Source of the DNA: UBA8110 sp964597275
GTDB taxonomy: Bacteria > SAR324 > NAC60-12
Direction of reading: 5' to 3'
Length of the DNA stretch: 35,117 nucleotides
Assembly: GCA_964597275.1 (NCBI GenBank)
Contig: CAZQXS010000027.1
Span: 1-35,117 of the forward strand
Shown: positions 14,784 to 23,000 of the stretch, piece after piece
Position numbering within the stretch: the first letter of the stretch is position 1
How the letters are laid out: each line of letters starts with the position of its first letter
Translations under genes and position numbers: made by a program
Notes under the pieces: model-generated
Seen by the model: the letters and a program-made list of their open reading frames with translations, nothing else
The model's database searches: none
What the model was told of the DNA's origin: nothing

Positions 14784-16370
14784 TCAGGCGAACCACCAGC
14801 GCTCGTGGAACTTGTCTCCATCCATGTCCCAGTTTCCAGCCAGGGTGCCATGCGTCACCTTGTCCGTCACCGCGAAGACGTAGTTGGCGAACATCGGTAC
14901 CACGACCCCGCCCTGATCGCGGACGATCTGCTGCATCTCGTAGTACATCTCCCGGCGTTTGGTTTGGTTGGTCTCGGCGCGGGCCTGAATGAGCAGGCTG
15001 TCGAAGCGGTCGTTCTTCCAGAAGGTGTCATTCCACGACGCTCCGCCCAAGTAGGCGGTGGAGAACATCCAGTCCTCGGTTGGGCGACCGCCCCAGTAGC
15101 ACGCGCCCCAACCCTTTTTCATCCAGACGTTGGACCAGTAGCCGTCGTTTGGCTCCCGGATGACCTCGATGTCAATTCCAGCGGCGGCGGCGTGTTCCTT
15201 GTAGAGAATCGCGGCATCCACGGCACCGGGGAACGCGGCATCGGCGGCGGAGAGCTGCACCTTGAGGCCCCCGGCCCTCTTCGCGTAGAAGCGGGCCTTG
15301 TCCAGATCGTACTGGCGTTGCGGAAGCGAGGCGGCATGGAAGGGATTGGACGGTGCGATCGGGTGGTCGTTGCCCACCACCCCGTGTCCGAACAACACCT
15401 TCTCCACGATCTCTTCGCGGTTGACGGCATGCTTGAGCGCGAGGCGGACATTGTTGTCGTCAAACGGCGCGGTGTCCGTGCGCATCGGGAAGGTGTAGTG
15501 CTTGGTGCCCGTGGTTTCCTCCACCTTGATTCCGGGCTTGCGGCCCAGCAGGTGCGCGGTCTTCAAGTCCACGCGGTCAATCACATCCACCTCTCCGGTG
15601 GTCAGTGCGTTGGACCGGGCGGCGGGATCGACGATGGAGAGCATCTCCAGTTCGTCAAACCAGCCCCGATCCGGCTTGAAATAATTGGGGTTGCGTGTTC
15701 CGAAGAAGCGCACTCCCGGCTCGAATTCCTTGAGGACGTAGCCCCCGGTGCCGATGCCGTCACTGGGATTGATCTTGCCCCCGCTGGCGGGCTTGATGGC
15801 GATGTGGTAATCAGACGCAATGTAGGAGAAGTCCGCGTTGCCACCCGTCAGATCGAAGATCACGCGGTGCTTGCCGTCCTTGCGCATGCTGGAGACCTGC
15901 TTGAGCAGCGCCTTGGCCGGAGACTTGGTTTCGCCCATGTGGTGCTGGAAGGACGCGATCACGTCGTCCGAGTCCATCGTCTTGCCGTTGTGGAACTCCA
16001 CGCCCCGGCGCAGGTTGAAGATCCAGCGTTGCGCATTGTTCTCGGTTTCCCAGCTTTCCGCTAATTCCGGGACCACTCCTCCCGTGTGGTCCACCTCTCC
16101 GAGATGGTTCTGGATGGCGTAGTTGATCTTACTCATGTATCCGTTCTCGTAGGTCGCCGGATCGAGCGTGTCCGTGGTAGAACCGTGGGCAATTCCGACC
16201 CGCAGGCGGCCTCCGCGTTTGGGAGCGGCTTGTGCCTGCTCGGCCCACGTCACCAGCGATCCGGCGGTGGTGGCCGTGACACCGAGTGCCATCAGTCCGC
16301 TCATGAACTCCCGGCGGCTGATGCGCCCGTCCTGAAGTTGTGTTTTGAGATGATCAATTTTGTTGTCCAT
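14784..16370 (-). CDS. Extracellular solute-binding protein, family 5 (DppA/OppA type), Tat-exported
   Basis: This 528-residue periplasmic binding protein has a twin-arginine signal: SRREFM at 18-23, a hydrophobic stretch to about 41 and a likely AQA-AP cleavage near residue 48. The mature part shows family-5 hallmarks such as RGGRLRVG, ELAESWE, W(I)FNLRRGVEFHNGKTMDSDDV and VRLALKHAVNREEI. It delivers the ligand to the permease/ATPase genes downstream. The family binds peptides, opines, nickel complexes and assorted cationic or amphipathic solutes; here a methylated nitrogen compound is inferred from context only. The ATG at 16370 has GAGGAGAGG just upstream, and a well-formed promoter lies about 100 nt further up. 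Confidence 0.92.
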   Translation of the reverse strand: MDNKIDHLKTQLQDGRISRREFMSGLMALGVTATTAGSLVTWAEQAQAAPKRGGRLRVGIAHGSTTDTLDPATYENGYMSKINYAIQNHLGEVDHTGGVVPELAESWETENNAQRWIFNLRRGVEFHNGKTMDSDDVIASFQHHMGETKSPAKALLKQVSSMRKDGKHRVIFDLTGGNADFSYIASDYHIAIKPASGGKINPSDGIGTGGYVLKEFEPGVRFFGTRNPNYFKPDRGWFDELEMLSIVDPAARSNALTTGEVDVIDRVDLKTAHLLGRKPGIKVEETTGTKHYTFPMRTDTAPFDDNNVRLALKHAVNREEIVEKVLFGHGVVGNDHPIAPSNPFHAASLPQRQYDLDKARFYAKRAGGLKVQLSAADAAFPGAVDAAILYKEHAAAAGIDIEVIREPNDGYWSNVWMKKGWGACYWGGRPTEDWMFSTAYLGGASWNDTFWKNDRFDSLLIQARAETNQTKRREMYYEMQQIVRDQGGVVVPMFANYVFAVTDKVTHGTLAGNWDMDGDKFHERWWFA

Positions 16371-16472
16371 GCCCCTCTCCTCGATTGGGATGTTTTTTGG
16401 ATTGAAAGAGGTCGTTTCCGGAGACTGGAATCTATGGCTCCGCCTGCGTCCTCCGTTGGATGAGCGGGGCTT

Positions 16473-16501
16473 ATTATGTGAGTTTGTTTGCAGGATGACA
16501 A
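16473..16501 (-). promoter_or_regulatory. Predicted sigma-70 promoter for the importer operon
   Basis: Read on the minus strand, TTGTCA (16501-16496), a 17-nt spacer and CATAAT (16478-16473) differ from consensus at one base in each box. Spacing is optimal. Transcription would start near 16466 and give a leader of roughly 95 nt before the binding-protein ATG at 16370. It is the only clear promoter that I could read by eye in the 222-bp divergent region; the plus-strand partner is not obvious. Confidence 0.55.
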
Positions 16502-16592
16502 GCCTTTATTCAACCCCCGGAAAAAAGTTGTTTGAAAGCGGCTTGACTTGGGTGCAGACAACTGACGAAGTGGGTTCAGAAAGGAGAGCCAA

Positions 16593-17537
16593 ATGGAGCC
16601 GCAAATCAATTCACAAATGCGCGAGGTTTTGGCCAAGAGTCAGGAACTCGCGCCACCGATTTCCTACGCTTCGGTCCCACTGGAGGAGGCCCGCTGCCAC
16701 TACGCGCAGGAACGGGCGTTTTGGAACGAGGGCGGCCCGCAGTTGCCGCGTGTCGAAGACCTCACGGTGCCCGGCCCCGTTGGCCCCGTGCCGATCCGCA
16801 TTTACCACCCGGAAGCCTCCGGGAATCGGCCCGCACTGGGGTTTCTGCACGGTGGCGGGTTTGTGGTGGGCAGCATTGACACGCACGATCGCATCATGCG
16901 CGAACTCGCGCAACGCTCCGGATACGCAGTGGTGGGCGTGGATTACAGCCTGTCGCCGGAGCAGAAGTTCCCGGTCGCGCTGGAGGAGTCGCTGACGGTG
17001 CTGCGCTGGATACGCGCAAACGGAAGCGACCACGGCCTTGATCCGAATCGTCTGGTGGTGGGGGGGGATTCCGGCGGCGCGAGCCTGACGATGGGCGTGG
17101 CCGTGAGCCTGCAACCAGAGGTTCCGGCGTGGCTGCAAGGCTTGCTGCTCTACTACGGCTGGTTTGGCCTGCAAGGTTCCGGATCAGGACGACTGTACGG
17201 CGGGACGGAGGACGGATTGACGAAATCCGACCGCGATTTCTATCGGACGAGCTACCTCACCAGCATGGACGATCTGATGGACACACGACTGGACGTGCTG
17301 CGGGCCGACCTCCAAGGCTTGCCCGCCACGCGAGTGATTGCCTGCGACCTCGATCCGTTGCTGGACGACAGCACCACGCTCGCCGCCCTGCTCCGGCGCA
17401 AGGGTGTGCCCTGCGAACTCTCCGTCCATGAAGGGGTGCTGCACGGATTTTTGCATTACAGCCGCATGATGGACGCCGCGCAAGCCGCCTTGGACGAGGG
17501 CGCAGAGTTCCTGAAAAAAGTGCTGGGCCAAGCCTGA
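16593..17537 (+). CDS. Alpha/beta hydrolase, hormone-sensitive lipase (HSL) type esterase
   Basis: The 314-residue protein has the oxyanion motif HGGG at 86-89 and the nucleophile motif GDSGG at 158-162 (Ser160). The acid is probably Asp254 in DLDPLLDD, and the catalytic His284 is in LHGFLH. This is the normal order and spacing for HSL-type carboxylesterases. AAGGAG lies upstream of the ATG. It is the first gene of the rightward arm, with 15 nt to the transporter gene and no hairpin between them. A role in releasing an acid or amine from an ester or amide taken up by the cell is inferred from neighbours. No export signal is visible, so it should act in the cytoplasm. Confidence 0.9.
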   Translation: MEPQINSQMREVLAKSQELAPPISYASVPLEEARCHYAQERAFWNEGGPQLPRVEDLTVPGPVGPVPIRIYHPEASGNRPALGFLHGGGFVVGSIDTHDRIMRELAQRSGYAVVGVDYSLSPEQKFPVALEESLTVLRWIRANGSDHGLDPNRLVVGGDSGGASLTMGVAVSLQPEVPAWLQGLLLYYGWFGLQGSGSGRLYGGTEDGLTKSDRDFYRTSYLTSMDDLMDTRLDVLRADLQGLPATRVIACDLDPLLDDSTTLAALLRRKGVPCELSVHEGVLHGFLHYSRMMDAAQAALDEGAEFLKKVLGQA

Positions 17538-17552
17538 ACCGTTGCGTTTGCC

Positions 17553-18731
17553 ATGCCGTCTGCCCGGTTGCTGTTCCTGAACGTCGGTCACTTCATTGAC
17601 CACCTGCTCATGCTGATTTTCGCCAAGGCGGCGTTCAGCGCGGGGCTGGCTTTTGGGCTGGCGGAGCAGGGGGCGTATGCGGAGATGATTCCTTACGGCA
17701 TTCCCTCGCTGATCCTGTTCGGCGCGTGTGCCCCGTTGGCCGCGCATCTGGCGGACAAGTGGCAGCGCAACGGCATGATCGTCGTGTTTTTCGTGGGGAT
17801 CGGTCTGGCAGCGGTGGCCACCAGTTTTGCTCAGAATCCCTTCCAAATCGGCATCGGCTTGGCGGTGCTTGGCGTGTTTGCCGCGATCTACCATCCGGTG
17901 GGCATCGCCATGGTAATCGAAGGCGGGGGCAATGTGGGCTGGCGGTTGGGCAGCAACGGCGTTTGGGGCAACATGGGGGTGGCCGGAGCGCCGCTGGTGA
18001 CGGGCTTCCTGCTCTCGGAATACGACTGGCGGCTCTCCTTCTTGGTCCCGGGGATCGCCTGCATTCTGATCGGGCTGGGTTTTGCGGGGTTCGTCTGGTC
18101 AGGGCGGGCCAAGTCTCCGGAGCCAACAGCCCGCGAAAAGGCATTGGTTGGCTTTGCCGAAGGCTGGCAGCGGGCGTTGATGGCACTGGCGCTGGTGTCC
18201 ACCGCAGGCGGCTTTGTGTTTGGAGCGATGACCTTTCTCATTCCGCGTATGTTCGAGGTGCGCCTGCTGGAGGTCAGCACCGACATTGCGATCACGGGAA
18301 TGCTGGCCGCGCTGGTTTACGCAGTGGCGGCTTTTGCCCAGCTTGTGGTGGGACGCATCATTGACCGCCGCCCCGTCAAGCCCGTGTTACTCACGGTTGC
18401 GCTGGGGCAACCGATTTTGATTGGCGTGATGGCGTTTCAAACCGACCACCTGCTGTTCGCGGTCGCGTTTCTGGCGATGGCCTTTGTGTTTGGACAAATC
18501 CCGATCACCGATGCCGTGCTTTCGCAGTACGTTCCGGACCAGTGGCGGGCGAAGGTGCTGTCGGTGAAGTTCCTGCTGAATCTGGCGATTGGCGCGGTTT
18601 CGCTGATAACTGCCCGGACCATTCTTGCCGCAGGCGGAGGCTTTGAGGGAGTGATGCAAGTCCTCGCCTTGGCCGCCTGCCTGATCGTGCTGGCCGCCCT
18701 GCTCTTGCCGAAGAAACAAATCCTTGCCTGA
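17553..18731 (+). CDS. Major facilitator superfamily transporter
   Basis: This 392-residue inner-membrane protein has about 12 hydrophobic segments. The loop between segments 2 and 3 carries HLADKWQRNG, a degenerate form of the MFS GxLaDrxGrr motif, and VVGRIIDRRPVKP at about 265-277 is the corresponding loop in the second half. It contains no substrate-specific signature that I can name. Position between two hydrolase genes, with gaps of 15 and 9 nt, suggests that it carries either the substrate or a product of those enzymes. Confidence 0.87.
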   Translation: MPSARLLFLNVGHFIDHLLMLIFAKAAFSAGLAFGLAEQGAYAEMIPYGIPSLILFGACAPLAAHLADKWQRNGMIVVFFVGIGLAAVATSFAQNPFQIGIGLAVLGVFAAIYHPVGIAMVIEGGGNVGWRLGSNGVWGNMGVAGAPLVTGFLLSEYDWRLSFLVPGIACILIGLGFAGFVWSGRAKSPEPTAREKALVGFAEGWQRALMALALVSTAGGFVFGAMTFLIPRMFEVRLLEVSTDIAITGMLAALVYAVAAFAQLVVGRIIDRRPVKPVLLTVALGQPILIGVMAFQTDHLLFAVAFLAMAFVFGQIPITDAVLSQYVPDQWRAKVLSVKFLLNLAIGAVSLITARTILAAGGGFEGVMQVLALAACLIVLAALLLPKKQILA

Positions 18732-18740
18732 AAATTGACG

Positions 18741-20762
18741 ATGAAAGTCCGCACCGAGTTTCCCCACAAAACCCGCACGATCCAGCACACATGGGTTCCG
18801 ATGCCAGACGGCTGTCGGCTGTCCGCCCGCATCTGGCTTCCGGAGGATGCCGAGCAACGCCCCGTTCCGGCGATTCTGGAGTACATCCCCTACCGCAAGA
18901 ACGATGGCACGGCCATCCGGGACGCGATCTACCATCCCTACTTCGCCGGGCACGGCTACGCGGCGGTACGGGTGGACTTGCGCGGCAGTGGCGATTCCGA
19001 GGGCGTGATGCTCGACGAATACCTGCCGCAGGAACTGGACGATGCCGTGTCCGTGATCGCGTGGCTTGCCGAGCAGCCGTGGTGCAGCGGGGCGGTGGGC
19101 ATGATGGGCAAGTCTTGGGGCGGCTTCAATTCCCTGCAAGTCGCGGCCTTGCAGCCTCCAGCGCTGAAGGCGATCATCACGGTCTGTTCCACGGACGACC
19201 GCTACGCCGACGACGTGCATTACAAGGGCGGCTGCATCCTCGCCACCGACATGCTCGGCTGGGCGATGACGATGCTGGCGTGGAATGCTCGGCCTCCGGA
19301 ACCAGAGGTGTTGGGCGAGGACTGGCGGGAAATCTGGCTCAAGCGGCTGGAGCGGACGCCCTCGCTGGTGAAGGAGTGGCTGAGCCATCAACACCGCGAC
19401 GACTACTGGAAGCACGGTTCGATCTGCGAGGACTTTTCCGCCGTGCAGTGCGCGGTGTACGCGGTGGGCGGCTGGGCCGATCCCTACAGCAACGCCATCC
19501 CGCGCCTGCTCTCTGGGCTGTCCTGTCCACGCAAAGGCTTGGTTGGCCCGTGGTCGCACGAGTATCCGCAACGCGCCCTGCCGGGTCCGCAGATCGGCTT
19601 TGCCCAAGAATGCCTGCGCTGGTGGGATCACTGGCTCAAGGGTCGGGACACGGGGGTCATGGACGAGCCGATGCTGCGGGCGTGGATGGCGGGCCGCGTT
19701 CCTCCGCAAACCCATCTGGAGCAACGTCCGGGGCGCTGGGTGGCCGAACCTGTCTGGCCACCGCAGAACTCCCAGCCCCAACGCTGGTTTTTGAATCGCA
19801 ATGGCCTCAATCAAATGGCGGAAGCCGAGCCGCCGCTTGCCGTGCCCACCGCTCAGGCTGTGGGGCTGGAGGCCGGGATGTGGTTCCCGATGGGCGTTCC
19901 CGGCGATCTGCCCGGCGATCAGCGTTCGGCGGATGCCAAGTCGCTCTGCTTCACCTCCGAACCACTCTCGGAGGGCATGGAAATTCTGGGCAACCCCGAA
20001 GTCGCGGTCTCGCTTTCCAGCGACCAACCCAACGCCCTGCTGGCCGCCCGTCTCTGCGATGTGGCTCCGGACGACTCTTCCCTGCTCGTGAGTTGGGGGC
20101 TGCTCAATCTGACGCACCGCAACGGCCACGAACGCCCGGAGCCGCTGATTCCAGGCGAACGCTTCGCTGCCACCGTGCAACTCAATGCCTGCGCCCACGC
20201 GCTCCCGCCCGGACACCGCTGGCGGGTGGCCCTTTCCCCGGCCTACTTCTCCCACGCTTGGCCCAGCCCGGAACAGGCCGCGCTGACCGTCTTTCCCGGA
20301 ACCGACACCGCCCTCAGCCTGCCCGGGCGAACCCCCCGACTGGAGGATGCCCGACTTGCGGAGTTTGCCGAGCCGGAATGCTCGCCGCCCCCGAAAACCG
20401 AAATCCTGCGGGCCGCACACCGCGAACGCACGATGCGGCACGAGATGGTTGCCGACCGCTTCATCCTCACCGATCGTAACGACAGCGGGCGTTACCGCTT
20501 TGTGCAGGATGGCCTAGAAACCGAAGACTTCAGTTGCGACACCCTCTCGCTTAAGGAGGGAGATCCGCTCTCGCTCAAGGTGTGCTGCGAGCGCGTGGCC
20601 GGAATCGGGCGCGGCGACTGGCAGACCCGCGCCGAAGCCAGCGGCACCATGACCGCCACCCGCGAGGCGTTTCACGTCACCTCCACGCTGGAGGTGTTCG
20701 AGAACGAGCAGCGCATCTTCGCCCGGACTTGGGATTTTCAGGTTCCACGGGATGGGGTCTGA
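18741..20762 (+). CDS. CocE/NonD-type serine hydrolase (X-prolyl dipeptidyl-peptidase S15 fold)
   Basis: The 673-residue protein has the alpha/beta hydrolase core with YIPYRKNDG at about 49-57, GKSWGG at 123-128 (nucleophile Ser125), Asp247 in GGWADPYSN and His273 in VGPWSHEY. The C-terminal half is the beta-rich domain of the S15/CocE family, here about 340 residues and longer than in cocaine esterase. Members hydrolyse esters, amides or proline peptides. ATG at 18741 is chosen over an in-frame TTG at 18735. Gaps of 9 nt upstream and 5 nt downstream place it in one operon with the transporter and hydantoinase A genes. The frame is complete and has no signal peptide. Confidence 0.88.
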   Translation: MKVRTEFPHKTRTIQHTWVPMPDGCRLSARIWLPEDAEQRPVPAILEYIPYRKNDGTAIRDAIYHPYFAGHGYAAVRVDLRGSGDSEGVMLDEYLPQELDDAVSVIAWLAEQPWCSGAVGMMGKSWGGFNSLQVAALQPPALKAIITVCSTDDRYADDVHYKGGCILATDMLGWAMTMLAWNARPPEPEVLGEDWREIWLKRLERTPSLVKEWLSHQHRDDYWKHGSICEDFSAVQCAVYAVGGWADPYSNAIPRLLSGLSCPRKGLVGPWSHEYPQRALPGPQIGFAQECLRWWDHWLKGRDTGVMDEPMLRAWMAGRVPPQTHLEQRPGRWVAEPVWPPQNSQPQRWFLNRNGLNQMAEAEPPLAVPTAQAVGLEAGMWFPMGVPGDLPGDQRSADAKSLCFTSEPLSEGMEILGNPEVAVSLSSDQPNALLAARLCDVAPDDSSLLVSWGLLNLTHRNGHERPEPLIPGERFAATVQLNACAHALPPGHRWRVALSPAYFSHAWPSPEQAALTVFPGTDTALSLPGRTPRLEDARLAEFAEPECSPPPKTEILRAAHRERTMRHEMVADRFILTDRNDSGRYRFVQDGLETEDFSCDTLSLKEGDPLSLKVCCERVAGIGRGDWQTRAEASGTMTATREAFHVTSTLEVFENEQRIFARTWDFQVPRDGV

Positions 20763-20767
20763 GGTCC

Positions 20768-22852
20768 ATGAACTTCGGTAAAAGTGCAAGGCTGGCGGTG
20801 GACATCGGTGGCACCTTCACCGATGTTGCGTTGGAACTTTCAGGAGCGTCCCCCGCGTTTGTCACCGCCAAGACCCCGACGACACACAATCCTGTCGAAG
20901 GAGCGATGCAGGGCGTGCGGCTCGCGCTGGAGCAATCCGGGGTTTCTCCGGCTCAGGTCGGTTCCTTCATCCACGGCACGACGCTGGCCACCAACGCGCT
21001 TATCGAAAAGAAAGGCGCGACCGTCGGCGTGATCGCCACGGAGGGTTTCCGGGACATCCTTGAAATCGCCTACGAGCGACGCTACAACCAGTACGACATC
21101 CTGCTGGACAAGCCGGACATGCTGGTACCGCGAGAACGCTGCCTCACGGTGCAGGAGCGCATGCTGGCTTCCGGTAAGATACTGGAACCTCTGGACGAAT
21201 CCGGCATCGATGATCTGCTTACGGAGTTTGACGCGCTGGAGATAGACAGCCTCGCCGTCGGCCTGCTGCACTCCTACGCGAATCCCGCGCACGAGCAGCG
21301 CTTGGCGGAACTCATTTCCGCAAAACGCCCGGACTGGTTCGTTTCCCTCTCCTCGGAAGTGAGTCCGGAGGCACGGGAGTACGACCGACTTTGCACCACC
21401 GTCGCCAACGCCTACGTCCAGCCGCTGATGGCCACCTACCTGCGGGAGTTCGCCAATGCGCTTGCGGAAGAAGGCTTTGACTGCCCGCTGTATGCCATCA
21501 CTTCTGGCGGCGGGATGACGACCTTTGAAACGGCAATCCGCTTTCCGATCCGGCTGGTGGAGTCCGGGCCGTCCGGCGGGGCGGTGCTGGCGGCGAAGGT
21601 GGCGGGGCAGTGCGGGCTGGACCGCGTGGTTTCCTTCGACATGGGCGGCACCACCGCCAAGGTCTGCCTGATTGACGACGGCGAGCCGCAGACCTCCCGC
21701 CATTTCGAGATCGCCCGCGCCGAGCGTTTCATGAAGGGGAGCGGACTGCCTGTGCGGATTCCGGTGATTGAAATGATCGAGATCGGGGCCGGTGGCGGTT
21801 CGGTGGCGGGGCTGGATCGGCTGGGGCGCATCACGGTCGGCCCGGAAAGCGCCGGATCGGAACCCGGCCCGGCCTGCTTCGGACGCGGCGGGGTGCGAGC
21901 CACGGTGACCGATGCCGACGTGACGCTGGGATACATCATCCCGGATGCCTTTGCCGAAGGGCGTTTGCGGATGGATGTGAATGCCGCAGAAACGGCGGTG
22001 TTGCGGGATGTCGGTCAGCCCATGCGATTGGAGGCGGAGGAGGCCGCGCACGGGGTCTCCCAGATCGTGGACGAGAACATGGCCAGTGCCGGGCGGGTCC
22101 ACGCGGTGGAGCGAGGCAAGTCGCTGAGCGCGAGGACCATGATCGCCTTCGGCGGCAACGGCCCCCTGCACGCCACTCGCGTTGCCGAGAAGATGGGGGT
22201 AAGCCTCATCGTCATTCCGCCTGATCCCGGAGTCGGCTCGGCGATTGGCTTTCTGGCCGCTCCGGTTTCCTACGAACTGGTGCGCAGCCACTACACCACG
22301 CTGCGGAATTTTGACTTCGTCGGGGTAAACGCGCTGTTGCGCCGCATGTCGCAGGATGCCACGGCCATCGTCGAACGCGGAGCGAGCGGACAGCCTCTGG
22401 CCGAAACCCGTACCGCCTTCATGCGCTACAAGGGGCAGGGCCACGAGATCGAGGTGCCGCTGCCTGCAAGAGACCTGACCGAGAACGACCTCCCGCAACT
22501 CGTGGCCGACTACGAAGCGGCGTACCGGGCACAGTTCCACCGCTCGGTCCCGGAGATGATCATCGAGGTGATGAACTGGTCGCTGACGGTGGCCACCGAA
22601 TCCCAGCCCGTGTCCACCCTATCGCGGGCAACGGCCACCGAAACGGTTTCCAGTCAGCAACTCCGGGAGGTGTATTTTGGCCAGCAGGGCGGACTTCAAG
22701 AAGCGTCCGTGTTTTTCCGGAAAGACCTTGTTCACGGAAACAGGGTGGACGGCCCGGCCTTGATCGTGGAGGCCCAGACCACCACGCTGGTTGCCCCGGA
22801 CTTTGCGGCGGAAGTGGACGGCGGAGGCAACCTGATTTTACTCAAGACTTAG
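20768..22852 (+). CDS. hyuA: Hydantoinase/oxoprolinase subunit A (HyuA, ATP-dependent)
   Basis: This 694-residue protein has the actin-like ATPase phosphate motif VDIGGTFTD at 11-19 and the second motif DMGGTTAK at 291-298, with IHGTTLATNALIE between them. These define the HyuA family, which with HyuB opens cyclic amides (N-methylhydantoin, 5-oxoproline) or carboxylates ketones at the cost of ATP. Length is normal. The start at 20768 follows GAGG closely and lies 5 nt after the CocE-type gene; the open frame further upstream is a shadow of that gene. The specific substrate is not readable. N-methylhydantoin would fit the sarcosine/dimethylglycine theme, because its product is N-carbamoylsarcosine, but no carbamoylsarcosine amidase is present. 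Confidence 0.92.
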   Translation: MNFGKSARLAVDIGGTFTDVALELSGASPAFVTAKTPTTHNPVEGAMQGVRLALEQSGVSPAQVGSFIHGTTLATNALIEKKGATVGVIATEGFRDILEIAYERRYNQYDILLDKPDMLVPRERCLTVQERMLASGKILEPLDESGIDDLLTEFDALEIDSLAVGLLHSYANPAHEQRLAELISAKRPDWFVSLSSEVSPEAREYDRLCTTVANAYVQPLMATYLREFANALAEEGFDCPLYAITSGGGMTTFETAIRFPIRLVESGPSGGAVLAAKVAGQCGLDRVVSFDMGGTTAKVCLIDDGEPQTSRHFEIARAERFMKGSGLPVRIPVIEMIEIGAGGGSVAGLDRLGRITVGPESAGSEPGPACFGRGGVRATVTDADVTLGYIIPDAFAEGRLRMDVNAAETAVLRDVGQPMRLEAEEAAHGVSQIVDENMASAGRVHAVERGKSLSARTMIAFGGNGPLHATRVAEKMGVSLIVIPPDPGVGSAIGFLAAPVSYELVRSHYTTLRNFDFVGVNALLRRMSQDATAIVERGASGQPLAETRTAFMRYKGQGHEIEVPLPARDLTENDLPQLVADYEAAYRAQFHRSVPEMIIEVMNWSLTVATESQPVSTLSRATATETVSSQQLREVYFGQQGGLQEASVFFRKDLVHGNRVDGPALIVEAQTTTLVAPDFAAEVDGGGNLILLKT

Positions 22853-22879
22853 GCATAATGTCGGTAGTGGTCACACGCC

Positions 22880-22944
22880 CCGTTCGTGCTGAGCTTGTCG
22901 AAGCATGAGCGGGGTACGCCCTTCGACAAGCTCAGGACGAACGA
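22880..22944. repeat. Palindromic intergenic repeat, family 1 copy B (best formed)
   Basis: The left arm 22881-22903 and right arm 22921-22943 are inverted complements at 22 of 23 positions. The arms contain GTTCGTGCTGAGCTTGTCGA and TCGACAAGCTCAGGACGAAC, and the centre reads CATGAGCGGGGTACGCC. The hairpin would be very stable on either strand and could act as a transcription or mRNA-decay boundary between hyuA and hyuB. Confidence 0.93.
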
Positions 22945-23000
22945 AGCAGAGTCGCGTGAGTCCTGTGATTGAAGCAAGCTTGGCTTAACGAGAGCAACGA

